From the NCBI GenBank assembly GCA_945643635.1, contig CALZFC010000112.1, positions 124,001 through 188,000 on the forward strand: a DNA stretch of 64,000 nt, read 5' to 3'. Below are positions 1 through 11,519 of this stretch, piece by piece. How positions within the stretch are numbered: position 1 is the first letter of the stretch; each line of letters starts with the position of its first letter. The notes beneath the pieces are model-generated. The model had not been told where the DNA came from and did not search any database. It worked only from the letters and a program-made list of their open reading frames with translations. A program made the position numbers and the translations under genes. This DNA comes from Allodiplogaster sudhausi. Its lineage: Eukaryota; Nematoda; Chromadorea; Rhabditida; Diplogasteridae.

Positions 1-459
1 TTTCTGACTCTCTACCTTTTCCACTCTCTTCCTCTTTCTCTTTAAAGTCCATCCTTCCACTTGCATTGACATATCCAGAGCTAAGATTATCTTGTAGCAT
101 TCAGCCAGATTCATGTCTTATCTGCGTTTTATTTTAATTGCAAGAAAAAGAAGAAGATGAAGATCCAATGAGTCAACATAAGGGTGAGATATGGGAAAAA
201 GAAAAAAAAACACTGGGACAGAAAACACAGATACACAGAATGCTCAATGTGAAGAAAAAAATATATATAATTTAAAATTAAAACGGAAAATAATGAAGAA
301 AAAAATCATAAATAAAAGCATTGGACTCTGATGGAGGGAGAGGAGTTTCCCATTGTGCCGGAGTAAGCTGCTCGGGAATTTACAAATCAGACTCGAGAGA
401 GAGAGACAGAGAGAGAGAAAAACAGTGAGAGAGAGACAGAGAGAGAGAGAAAAAAAACA

Positions 460-499
<40 letters not shown>

Positions 500-610
500 A
501 TTTGTACATATTGAGAATGCGCAAAGTAACACGGCCACAGCAAGAAAAATCTTTGACTTTAGCGAGTAGTAGGGAGAGGGAGAGCGGAGAGAATTTCTTC
601 ACCATCTTAA

Positions 611-641
<31 letters not shown>

Positions 642-1035
642 GTCTGTCTGTCTGTCTTCTCTCCTTCAGTCTCACTCTCTCGTACCCTTGCTATCTCTCA
701 CTATCTCTTTGCGTGCGTCTCTCTGTCTCTGAATCTCTGAATCTGGTCCAAATGACGAAAGCGATGCGCGCGTTGCTAGCCGGCAGATAAACACTTGAGG
801 CATCCCATGGCTGCCCCATGGAAGCTCCTTCTTCTTCTTTTTTACTCAATTGAGAGAGAGAGAGAGAGATGGAGAAAGAGAGAAAGAAAAAGAAAAAGTT
901 GTGGAGATAAAAGAGCGAGGATTTCCTTGGACATCCCGAGTTATACTGCAAAGCTCCTTGCAAGACATCAGGAACCGAATGCACACGAGGTTGAGCAGAG
1001 ATCGCGTAGCAACTCATCCTCACTCACTCGCTTCC

Positions 1036-1096
<61 letters not shown>

Positions 1097-1104
1097 CTCT
1101 CTCT

Positions 1105-1150
<46 letters not shown>

Positions 1151-2619
1151 GATTCCTCCTTGATTAGCACAACATATAATTAGTGATAATGAATAAATGA
1201 AAGAAATGATGAAGGAAGCCGTTTTCTTCGTAGTTTGTTCTTCTTCTTTATTCTTTTGCATACGAAATATAAAAATGCATATGTGCCGAGGAATCGTCAG
1301 TATCTTGCTTAAATAATTTTTTTAAATAAATCTAAAATAAATGTTGCGAGACTACAGAGCAATAGTTTTTTTCCCCTCATACCTTTCAAAAGATCTGCTT
1401 CTTTCTTTATATTCATGCAATATAGCGTGAAATCAAAAAGGGACGTTGTGCTCCTATCGAAAGAAGTTGAAGCATCTGTTCGTGATGGATCTGTCCACGT
1501 CATCTCGTATGCTATTAGACAATTCCGCCTTCTCTTCCTGACAATGAGTGGCCACCGGGGAGCACTTCGCTTCTTCTTCTTCTTCTTCCCTTCTCCCGAC
1601 CAATTGTTGCTCATCTGCAACATTTGACTTTGTAGCCATATCCTTCTCGTTCTCTCGCTCTTCTCTCTTTCACTCTATCTCTCACTCGTTCTCTCTCTTT
1701 CAGCTCTCTCAGTCTTCTTCCGTTCCTTGGATGCCAATGCCTCCCCCTGCAAGAGCCGGCAATTTCACGAGATGCACGCATCTACTTCATCTTCATCTTC
1801 TACATCTTGTTCCTCTTGCGAGCAAAAACTTGTAGACTGAGGGGTAGATGGGGAGGGAGAGCGAGGGAAAGAGAGAGGGAGAACTAGAGTAGACATCAAG
1901 GTATATGGGGAGGGAGAGCGAGAGAAAGAGAGGGGGAGAACGAGAGGAGACATCAAGGTGAAAAGCACAGCAGACTATCTATTCCATGTGGATATCCTTG
2001 CTCTCTCTCTCTCTCTTATCTGTTCTCTTTTCTTTCTCTCACTCTCTTCTCTTTATCTCTACCCCTCTCTGTCTTTGCCTATCTTCAAGATAAACTCGTG
2101 CTTCTCACAATCAGAATCAGAAAGTACCTAGATGTTAAGTTATGTTACACACATAACATACACTGTGTATTTTCGCACAGTTCTTGTCTTGACCCAAATT
2201 TATTTGTGCACTTGTAATCAATTGAAGTGAAATTTATTATTTTATATAATAAGGACACAAATTTTGTGTAGAGTCGACTAAAAAGAAGATCGCTAAACTC
2301 TTATACCCGTTGCAACGCTAATTGTCAAGGAAAACTCTATCTTGAATTCCCGCGCATTTCACTGTTCGAGAAACGGAAGAGCGTGCGAATCGAAATAATC
2401 TTCAACACATGGGAATGTTGAATTGCATCCCTCCTTTCGCGGTTGCCAACTTGTGTCTGAAAATGGAAGAAACCTTCAACTATTTCTCGCATCAAGATGT
2501 GTTTTTTAAGAAGATGAAGGAATAAGAAAAACTAATTACAAGTGCTTTGAAAATACTTAAAGAAGCATCATCCGTAGTCTGTTTAAATTTTCTGACCATT
2601 CATACTCTCTCTCTCACTC

Positions 2620-2664
<45 letters not shown>

Positions 2665-2787
2665 CCTCTCTCTCGCTCCCGCCAGGCAAAAAGGCGCACA
2701 TTCAGCATTTAGTTTTGGTTCCTTTGGCCGTTATAAAAAAAAACCTTGTCTAATGACAAATCTCGTGAGTTTCTATGAGAGAACACT
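1..2787. other. No gene recognised; CT/GA repeat-rich flank
   Basis: No exon with plausible splice sites and protein similarity was found. The stretch holds (GA)n at about 393-500, a poly-C/(CT)n tract at 611-720, (CT)n at 1040-1150 and 2600-2680, and AT-rich DNA between. It lies 3' of the minus-strand PPME1-like gene and may include its 3' untranslated region. Open frames here are low-complexity Ser/Leu or Arg/Glu readings of the repeats. Confidence 0.6.
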
Positions 2788-2858
2788 CTAAAGAATAAAT
2801 AAATAAATACATACATAAGTAGACCCTTGCCTGATAACAAATCGCGCGAGTTCATCGG
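2741..2858. repeat. Direct repeat of the PPME1 3' coding end
   Basis: Two related segments of about 38 bases, 2821-2858 and 2741-2778, lie in the same orientation. On the minus strand copy 1 reads ELARFVIRQG in the PPME1 frame and copy 2 reads KLTRFVIRQG in another frame. Copy 1 is within the assigned last exon; copy 2 lies just after the assigned stop. Confidence 0.6.
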
Positions 2859-4917
2859 CGAGCCTGTCTGGAGAATCCTCTTGGACGGCATGGCCCACGC
2901 GAGGGAGAACGGTCGTCTGGAACTTCCCTTGCATCTGGGCGATCTGAACAGGTGGGAGATTGGATCAAGTCAATACATTTAATTAATTAATTAAATATCT
3001 TATTAAGTTAAAAAAAACTAATAAAAAAGAAGAACCCGAATCTGTCTTATTTTTTTTACATAATCATCATGATTAATATGTATCATAATATCTTACAAAA
3101 TGTTTTAAATAAAAAAGTCCTTAAAATCTACCCAGCTCAACTGTAGCCGCGATTCTTTTTAATAGCGCACGGGACCTCAGGGAAGCGAGAAGGAATTCAA
3201 AATTATTTATTTTCGACCACACATTCAAAGTAGCAAGAAACTTATTGTTAACACTTTGAGTTATTTATATTTTTCTGATTATTGAAACCACGCCTCTCTC
3301 TCTAAATTCTCTCACACGTTATTCATGCAAAATTGCGGGAATTCAAAATAGAATTTCCTACCATGAGGTCCTTGTCGAGGCGGTCAGTCCCTGCGAGAAC
3401 GAGCATCTTGGCCGGAGGGCAACCAACAAACGCCTGCGAGAGCCCGGAGAACCAACCGATCCAGTGGGGCTCGGATCGACGGAGATCGATACGCCAGTGG
3501 AACTGCAGAAGAGAGAGAGAGAGACAGAGGAAGAAAGAGAGACAAGACAGAGAGAGGGAGAGAGAGAGAGAGACAGCTAACCCTGTTATCCTCCTTGTGG
3601 AGTCTGACTTGTGCTGGCATGCTAACCCTAGCTGCTTTGGAGTTGCGCACTGTGCCCGATTGGAGGCACCACTTCACTGCGGCCTCTTCGCTCTCGAAAG
3701 AAGCAGGACGAGACGAGAGAAATGACGACTGCAAAATATGAAATACATTATTACTTTTTATACTAGTAATAAAATAAAATATAATATTATTCTTAATTAT
3801 TATTTACTACCCTTTATTCTATTTTATATGGTTTATAAATAAGTAATATAAATGTTAAAGTATACGGTTGCGGTTTAACGGCTATGACATACAGTATAGA
3901 TCTGTAATAATTAAAAGGTACAAAAGAAACAAAAAATCTCTTACCATCATGCCAAGCGCCTCCATTGCTGTTCCTTCTACCACATCAATCACCACGAGCC
4001 CGGCTACCGTAGCGCTCTGAGAATTCTCTATTCATTTCTTTACTTGTTTATGGCCTTTAATCAAACAAGTGCAAAGAGCAAACAAGGTTTCGGGAAATTG
4101 AATCGAATCTACTGTGTTGTGCAATATTTTTTTAATTGCAAACGAAAATAAATTCAAAATTTTCTCACACAACCTTAAATAATCTCTGCGTAAATCCTTT
4201 AGAACCTTGCTTCAATTTCTTCTCTTCACAGTTCTATTTTTAAAGTAAATAAAAAGATAACAATCATTCCAATATATTTTCGGCATTTTTTAAACCCTTA
4301 TTTTTTTAAAGAAATAGCAACCCCTAGCAAGGAAGAAAAAGACCTTAATGAGCTCCTTCTGCACGAGATGCACGGCAAGCGCTCCTCCCATGCTGTGCCC
4401 GACTACGGTAACTGCGGCCTGTTCTTCAGGGGTAGAGAATGAGGACGACGAAGAGGGGAAGAGGCACTCCCAGATGGCGGAAATGTCCCTGCAAACTTCA
4501 ATTATAAAAAAATTCTAAATCTCTTAAAAAAACTCTACGTTACTAAACTAACGAGAGGAAATTTTTTAAAATATTACAATTGTCGGTAACCTCCATTAAA
4601 CAAATAAATAAAATATAACAAAAACACACACAAAATTCAGATTACTTGATATCAATCTCATTAAAAAAAATATTTTTACGGAAGAAGAAAAAAACCTTAC
4701 ATAAATACGACGAAATTATTAATTTAGATTTGGGAAAATTATTAATTAGAAACAAGTTTAGGCAATTAAACAGATAGATAGAGAACTGAAACATACTGAC
4801 TTTGTCTGCGTTTCCATGCTGAGATCTTCTTCGTTCTCGCACGCAGACTTACCGTGGCCACGGAGATCCGGAGCAACCACGCGGCAATCAACGCGATCCA
4901 GCAGTTCGGTCTGCAAC

Positions 4918-4961
<44 letters not shown>

Positions 4962-5010
4962 GAGACAGATATAGAGAGAGATAGAGAGAGAGATAGGCAG
5001 AGAGAGAGAC

Positions 5011-5041
<31 letters not shown>

Positions 5042-6054
5042 GATAGAGAGAGAGAGAGAAAGATAGAGAGAGACAGAGATAGAGAGAGACAGATATAGAG
5101 AGAGATAGAGAGAGAGATAGGCAGAGAGAGAGACAGAGAGAGATAGAGAGAGAGAGATAGAGAGAGAGAAAGATAGAGAGAGACAGAGATAGAGAGATAT
5201 AGAGAGAGAGAGACAGAGGGAGAGACAGAGAGAGATAGAGAGAGAGATAGAGACAGAGAGAGAGATAGAGAGAGAGAAAGAGAGAGAGAAAGATAGAGAG
5301 AGATAGAGGCAGAAGAGAGAGAGAAAGAGAGGGAAAGAAAGAGAAAGATAGAGAGAGATAGAGGCAGAAGAGAGAGAGAAAGAGAGGGAAAGAAAGAGAA
5401 AGATAGAGAGAGATAGAGGCAGAGAGAGAAAGAGAGAAAGAGAAGGAAAGAAAGAGAGACATATGGAAAAAGTACGACAAAGACGGTGAGAAAAAAAAGA
5501 GAAAAATGCAATTCGTTCCGCGAAAACAAAAATGACAAATTAATCAATATGCATGCACTTAAAGAAAGAAGTAATAAAAAGAAACCGCAAGACACGCCCA
5601 CGTGAGACCCGAATAGCCGCCCCCGTGGAGGAGGTAGAAGATCGGGCCAGAACAGCCTGCACCGTTTTGTTAATAAAGATAAAAAAAAATGCAAATGCTG
5701 GAAGGAATATTTTATCCGGTAAAAATGTTTTTTTTTAAAGAAAATTAGTTTAGAATTTTAATTTTACAATCATAACTGATTTTACCTTTGAGATAGACAT
5801 TAAATGTATCCTTTCCTACTGTAACGAATCGCTTCTCATCGAAGAAAGCCTCCCAGGAAAGGGGCTCGAAGCTGCGCTTCTGAGTCAATTTCTTGGCTGG
5901 AGCTCCGGGCATTCTAAGAAAAGTGGGAGAGAAACAGAGAGAGTGAGAGAGAATGAAAGCTGTTAGACCGGAAAAGGGAAGGAAGAACACACCTTGACAC
6001 TGTTCCATTCGGCGGGAGGCCGCGTTTCATCAAATCCCTCTGAAGAGTGCTCAT
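2788..6054 (-). CDS. ppme-1: Protein phosphatase methylesterase 1 (PPME1) family
   Basis: Alpha/beta hydrolase that removes the methyl ester from the C-terminal Leu of the PP2A catalytic subunit. Nine exons (minus strand): 6054-5993, 5913-5786, 5656-5586, 4910-4801, 4488-4344, 4016-3945, 3728-3582, 3502-3362, 2943-2788; 343 residues, every junction in phase. The sequence shows the oxyanion-loop motif LLHGGG, the nucleophile elbow GHSMGG (Ser156), the acid in VIDVVEGTAMEAL (Asp183) and the catalytic His in VGHAVQED (His310), in the order known for human PPME1. WFSGLSQAF and LVLAGTDRLDKDL also match the family. It is shorter than human (386) because the acidic loop before the seventh strand is missing. 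The start ATG gives MSTLQRDLMKRGLPP, like the human N-terminus. The last exon may end at 2788 or splice at a GC site into 27xx (see findings). Confidence 0.9.
4917..5462. repeat. (GA)n/GATA/GACA compound microsatellite, PPME1 intron 3
   Basis: About 545 bases of GAGAGATAGAGA, GACAGA and GGCAGA variants, with larger duplicated blocks: a GAGACAGATATAGAG block recurs near 4962 and 5088, and a GATAGAGGCAGAAGAGAG block near 5300 and 5356. On the sense (minus) strand it is a pyrimidine tract that runs straight into the 3' splice site of the exon at 4910. Confidence 0.9.
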
Positions 6055-6568
6055 CTTAATCAATTTAATCGTAGAATTGTAGGTTGTTCTAGATGATTTC
6101 TAAATTAATATAAAAAAAATCTGCGAAAATCGCATTTTAGACCAACTAACAGATATTCTTTGCGAGGTCTTCAATACACCCTCTTCACAATACTAAGACA
6201 GCCTGCACAATAAAACGTTTATTTCTTTCTGCAGTCGTAGCAATACAAGAAGTGACGTCACCACTTGTTTGTTATGGTGGATAAAACAATTATGACAGCG
6301 CAAGCTATTTCGGTATCACAGCAATGACGCATAGGAAAGTATCCGAAAAAAACTATGGATATTAATAATAAAACAGCGAAAGTTGACTATAAATTAGAAT
6401 CTTAGTAGAGGATTTTAATTGGTATTAAAAACACTGCCTTAAAAGTTGCAAAATCGGAACAATAGTGTGATTTTTCTAACATCTTATATGGGTTTAAAAA
6501 GTTTTAATCTAAATAAGAAAATGAGCGCAGATTTTTTTATATATTTAAATTTCCCCCCTCCCCTCACC
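6055..6568. other. Intergenic: 3' of SET gene, 5' of PPME1
   Basis: About 510 bases between the stop of the SET gene (6569) and the PPME1 start (6054), both on the minus strand. AT-rich. The tandem arrangement means it must hold the SET 3' end and any PPME1 promoter. No other coding signal was seen. Confidence 0.5.
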
Positions 6569-8818
6569 CTACAAAATGAACGGATTTTTGTTGGCAGGCT
6601 TCGCGAGTATTGCTTTGTATCTCTGGCACGTCGGCTGTGTGGAGTGGACGCCCAGACTCTCTCCGTACTTGTCCCCATACCATACTACAAGTATTTCCAT
6701 TTTAATAAAACTTTCAAATTGCGGAATCTTTCAATACTACATCTGCGTATATGAAAAACGTGCTCCTAATAGCAGAAAGACGGGGTTAAATGGAACAAGA
6801 TCATAGTATAAACAAAGGAAGAGAATTATATAAGTAATAAATAAAAGAAAAAAGACATTACCGTAACCAAAACAATTAAATATTTTCAAACCGAGTAGTT
6901 CTTGCTCCTTGTTAATCGGCTTAAAGACTCGGTAGTAGACGCTTCCATTGTATTGAAAAGCGATAAGGTTCTGCTCCCTTTCATCTGTTAAAAAAACTTC
7001 TCGCTTTGAGTTCTTTCATCATCCTTTTTTTAATTCAACAAAAAATGCTTTCACATAAATTATTTATTTAAGACAATGGAGATTAGTGCCGACTACATCT
7101 TATACCTGCCATAATAAAACCTAACATAGCCAATAATAATAAGAAAAAATAACGATTATAAAAATGAAATATTTAAAAAAAGAATGACTACATACGTCGC
7201 GATGAATTGATGTATCTCATCCAGTTACTGTAGCGCGTATTGTAGCCGTCAACAAAGGCACGGCCTCCCTTCTTGCGTATCTGAAAAAGACACCTCAAAT
7301 ACAAGATTTAAAAGAAAAAAGACTGCCAAGATAAACGTAGAAAAAAGGATAAATGACAGGGAAAAAAGCTTTTTTGAGGGCAAGAGAAAAAAGCACTTTG
7401 ATGTTAGGAAACAAATAGGCGGCATAGAACAACAGAAACAGGAGGTGTTAACTATTTTTAAAAAAATTCTTGTTTGACCTCCCAAGAGTAGCCTTTTGCA
7501 TCCGCTTCCGTGGCGTTCTGGATCAAAAGTCCTTGGTACGGCCCGAAAACTGATCCGACCTGTTTATTAAGTTGAGTTTATTTTTATAGAAAAAAAAGAT
7601 CTTTCATTTTATTACAAGAGCCACAGCGATACAATAAACACTTTAACAAATTCAACTACAGAGAAATGAACAAGAGTATCGTAACTATTCCTATTATGAT
7701 TGCATGATATATATTCCTTTCTAATATATATTTTAAGTTTAAAAATAAAAGGCGTTAACCGGAACGTCGACCGTCGTGAACACTCCGTAGCCAGCGTTCG
7801 GAATACCGGACATACGAATTCGGAAGAAGGCGGGTAGCGTCTTCTTCGCGCGATCCTCTCCTTGTTTGGTCACCTGAAGAACGCGTGAGTTTTCGAAGTT
7901 ATGATTTCGCTCCTTTTCGCCTGCATAAACGACGCGAGTCAACGGGTAGGTTAAAGAATTCAGGGAAAAAAGAAAGAGACTTCGGTTGCGTCATACCGTA
8001 ATCCGTTAATATATGCTTATTTAGTGCGTGATGAAAACGAAATCGGAGAAAGAAGAATTCGGACGCATCGAGTGGCTTTTGCGGTAAATAAATGCATCTT
8101 TTCAATGTTATAAATAAAGTGTATAAAATAAAATGAACCTCTCGGTCGCGAACCCAGTAGAGAGGATGCTTCAAACAGGAGGCCTCGTAGAAAGCAACGC
8201 AAAGCTCGCAGTCTAGGAATTTTTGAAATCAAATTAGAGTTTTTCTTACTTAATAAAACTTTTAAAATAGTAACGGGAAAAAATAAAATCCTTGTTTCCC
8301 CTGATTTCCGGGGGATCAAAAGGGATCCTTTCTTTGTGCTCTTCGCGCGAATATAAATGGCGTATATTTGGCTTCCGGCTCGAGATCGAATAAAAGTAGA
8401 GAAATTACAAGCAGTGCTAAGAATTCACAATTTGTTGTAGGTTTTGCTCGCTCCTGGGGTTTGACTTTTTAGGTAAACCGAGGAAAGTCAATACCAAGTG
8501 CCCAAGACGAAACCCAAATGGAGTCAGTGCTGCCGCTAATCAAAAATTATGGCAAGTAAACATAAAGTTTCTAGTTCTTCTCTAAGACGAAATGGAACAA
8601 AGAATTTAAATAAAACAGTTTAATATTAACAATAAAAAACAACAACCGAACAAAAGTGAAACCACAAATAATGACGTACATATAGCATTGTCGTCGTCTG
8701 CGTCGAGGTCGCTTCCACTCACCCGATTCCCCAGTGTCGCATACTTTTCGGCTGGAACTGCCTGTTAGTTTTTTTTTAATTCCTACAATATGCTATAACA
8801 AGCAAAGCACATCTGTTC

Positions 8819-8857
<39 letters not shown>

Positions 8858-8898
8858 CAGAGACAGGCAAAGAGAGAGAGAGAGAGAGATGCAGAGAC

Positions 8899-8935
<37 letters not shown>

Positions 8936-8942
8936 CAGAGAC

Positions 8943-8973
<31 letters not shown>

Positions 8974-9958
8974 CATTGCCAACCTGATATCTCCTCAATC
9001 TTGGCGAATAGATGCTCGTTGTACTCGGGAGGGATGACACGAATCGCCCGCCTCTCAACATCAACAACAATGTGGTAGACTTCTTCCTGAAATTAATTGA
9101 GATCAAAATAAATTAATTATAATAAATTACCAGGGAAATAATTAACATTATAGTTTAATACTTATTAACAGGGATCTCAAAATTATTATAAGTAAATATT
9201 GTGCTCTTATTTGTGTGGTCCAAGAAAAAATAAGCAAAAGTCATGACTTTTTGGAACCAAATTCATGGGAAAAATTTAACCGTTAAAAACAAAATAATAA
9301 TATTTAGTAAAACCATTTATAATATCACATTTAAATAAGTTCTATATTATCATTTATATAAATAAAAAGTTACCGGCACTGGAACATCTTCAGCTGCCTC
9401 TCCATCCACACTCTCTTCTTCGTATAATCCAAGCGATGTCGCCTGACTCTATAAGTACTGTATCCTCTTTTTCTTCTTCATTCCTATGTCTACCGTACCT
9501 GCTATTTTGGCACGAAAAAAGATAAAATCTTGAAACTTAAAGAAAGGAAAACCTTCAAGATCGTAATGAAAAAATTATTTACGTTAGACGTAAACAAATA
9601 TTACTAGAAAATGAAGCTATAAATTGGTTACGTTAGTAGTCGACGGATGCTGGGTGTATTCTGGAGAGGCGTAAGCTGCAAAATATTCGGCATCTCGCTT
9701 CCCGCCCCCTACAGCTGAACTCTCCGGGCTGTACTCTCTGCAGTCATTTAACCAATGTTCGAGGTACGTAAGTAAAAAAAGCGTGATAAATTATGAATAA
9801 AAACGCGTGTGGTCTCCAATAATCGTCCGACAGTCTCTTAAAACTTCGCCGATCATTGGAGGGAGGGGGGGGGGGTTAACGTCATTTCTAACAAAAAACA
9901 ACCATACTTTTAAGGCCGAGTCTTCATAGAAGCGCCTTACAATTAATAGAGAGAGAGT

Positions 9959-10006
<48 letters not shown>

Positions 10007-10175
10007 CTGACTCGGCATGGTCCTCCTCTCCGATCTCTTCTTCCTGTTCGTATCCAGCCCCTCTTTCCTCGTCTGCTTCTACCCTCTCATCGACCACTTC
10101 ATCCACCTCCTCTCCGATGTCATCATCCTCCCGATACTCAACTCCGACCGTCACGAAGTCTTCACTGCCGCTCAT
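6569..10175 (-). CDS. set-17: PR/SET-domain histone methyltransferase, PRDM9/SET-17-like
   Basis: Predicted histone H3 lysine methyltransferase, nuclear. Thirteen exons (minus): 10175-10012, 9935-9908, 9836-9805, 9737-9632, 9442-9374, 9086-8984, 8761-8723, 8212-8139, 7873-7760, 7559-7479, 7280-7196, 6984-6892, 6684-6569; 1104 bases, 367 residues, all phases consistent. Residues 1-60 are strongly acidic. About 182-195 is a C-x2-C-x7-C-x2-H zinc knuckle (CELCVAFYEASCLKH). About 222-345 is the PR/SET domain with SGIPNAGYGVFT, GPYQGLL, NWMRYINSSR, EQNLIAFQY and ELLVWYGDKYG, all diagnostic of PRDM9/PRDM7. There is no KRAB domain and no zinc-finger array, as known for C. elegans SET-17. The start is the first in-frame ATG; the small exons 2 and 3 (28 and 32 bases) rest on phase agreement. 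Divergent from the TSP1-like gene. Confidence 0.9.
8821..8973. repeat. (GA)n with GGCAGAGACAGGCA units
   Basis: Intronic microsatellite of the SET gene, between exons 9086-8984 and 8761-8723. Blocks of GA are separated by GCAGAGACAGGCA-like spacers. It starts 10 bases after the 5' splice site. Confidence 0.9.
9951..10006. repeat. (GT)n-(GA)n compound microsatellite
   Basis: A short GA run, about 12 GT units and then (GA)n fill most of the first intron of the SET gene (10011-9936). The intron is only about 76 bases long, so the repeat is almost the whole intron. Confidence 0.9.
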
Positions 10176-10718
10176 TTCTGCGCTGCTCCGGCGCTGTAAG
10201 CAAATATATATTGATTTTTGCTTCCTAAGCTTTATATATTTTTCCAACGCTTTATTTAAATTAAATATGGGGTTCCTAAAATAAATAATCTAACAAAAAA
10301 TGTGGCGGCCTGTTGCACAGTAGCAGAAGAGAGCGTCCTTTAAATACAGCACACTACAAAACGGAATAGGTTTATTTTTAATGTTCCGAACACGCTTTTC
10401 CCAACACCCTTCAAAGTTGGAGCCATGCAGCACTCGCAGCAAACTTGTAATGGAACAAAAAAAACGAAGCGGATGTTCCTAAGTCCCCTCAACATAGTTC
10501 AGCGATAAGTACCTTGCAGACAACAAATTGAGTTTAAAAAAACTAAAGACAAAGAGTTTAGGGCAACCTTTTCTTTCATTGCCGCTATAAGTCATTCTAG
10601 CTAATGGTGGGGCGCATGGGGAAAAAGAAAATAATGTTTACTTCGCGGGCCTCTATACTTCGCATTAATTTGCGATTCCACGAATGGAACAGAACTCAAC
10701 TTGCGAAATACTAACGGA
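10176..10718. promoter_or_regulatory. Shared upstream region of two divergent genes
   Basis: About 540 bases separate the start of the SET gene (minus) from the proposed start of the TSP1-like gene (plus). No coding signal. This is the only place for both promoters if the start exons are right. No specific element could be named from the sequence. Confidence 0.35.
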
Positions 10719-11487
10719 ATGCGGAATGTTCTCCTCTGCGACTTGCACGTCTTCCTCTTCGTCTTCATCGCTGCTGCTGCCGAGGCCGGGAATCTGGTAC
10801 ACGCCGCGGGAGGCCATCCGGCTGGAAGTTTTCAGTTTATTTGCTTATTTACAACAACAACAGAAACGAACAAACGCTTTGCTTACGAACGAAGAAGTTT
10901 ACAGGAGTTTAATAAAATTCAAATTATGGCAAATCGCTCGGTCACGATAAAACAACGCAAAACACAAAAAGAAAAAGAAAATACACGTAAAGAGATCAGA
11001 TGTGTTCCCTGCCCTTTTTCTAGTTACGAGCGTTGCTTTCATCGCAGTCTGCGAAGAGTATGGTATGTCACGCTAAGTACGCTCGGTCAGAATTTGCTCG
11101 AGAGTTCGAGAGAAAGAGGGAGAAAGAGAGACAGAGAGAGAGACAGAGAGAGAGGGAGAGAGGGAGATAGAAAATGGAAGAGAGAGAGAATGAGTGAAGT
11201 TAGAGATTGGGATATTTTCGTGCAATCATGTTTATGCTGGTCAATTAAGCATTCGATTTGCAGTCGATTATGGCAGATCAAGTCGGAATCGTTCATTTGG
11301 CGTTCAGACTCATTCATTCTTAAAGCTTCTTTTTACACTTTATCTCTCTTTCTCTCACTCTTTCTCTCTCTCTCATACCTTCAACCCATTATTGTCATCC
11401 TTAAGCCTCTACCGGCTCTGGCCATACCCGGCCAGACCGGATGATGCCTATCGGTTATGCTCTAGCGCCTTGCTACATCTTTTCCTT

Positions 11488-11519
<32 letters not shown>

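Noticed and set aside
4758..5694. Long Ser/Leu/Ile open frames of 240-268 codons on the minus strand
   Set aside because: They are translations of the (GA)n/(GATA)n repeat; only the short PPME1 exon segments at their ends are real coding sequence.
5905..5925. Trans-splice acceptor just before an ATG of PPME1 (TTTTCTTAG-AATG)
   Set aside because: The site is better explained as the acceptor of exon 2, because an upstream exon (6054-5993) joins in phase and supplies the conserved N-terminus.
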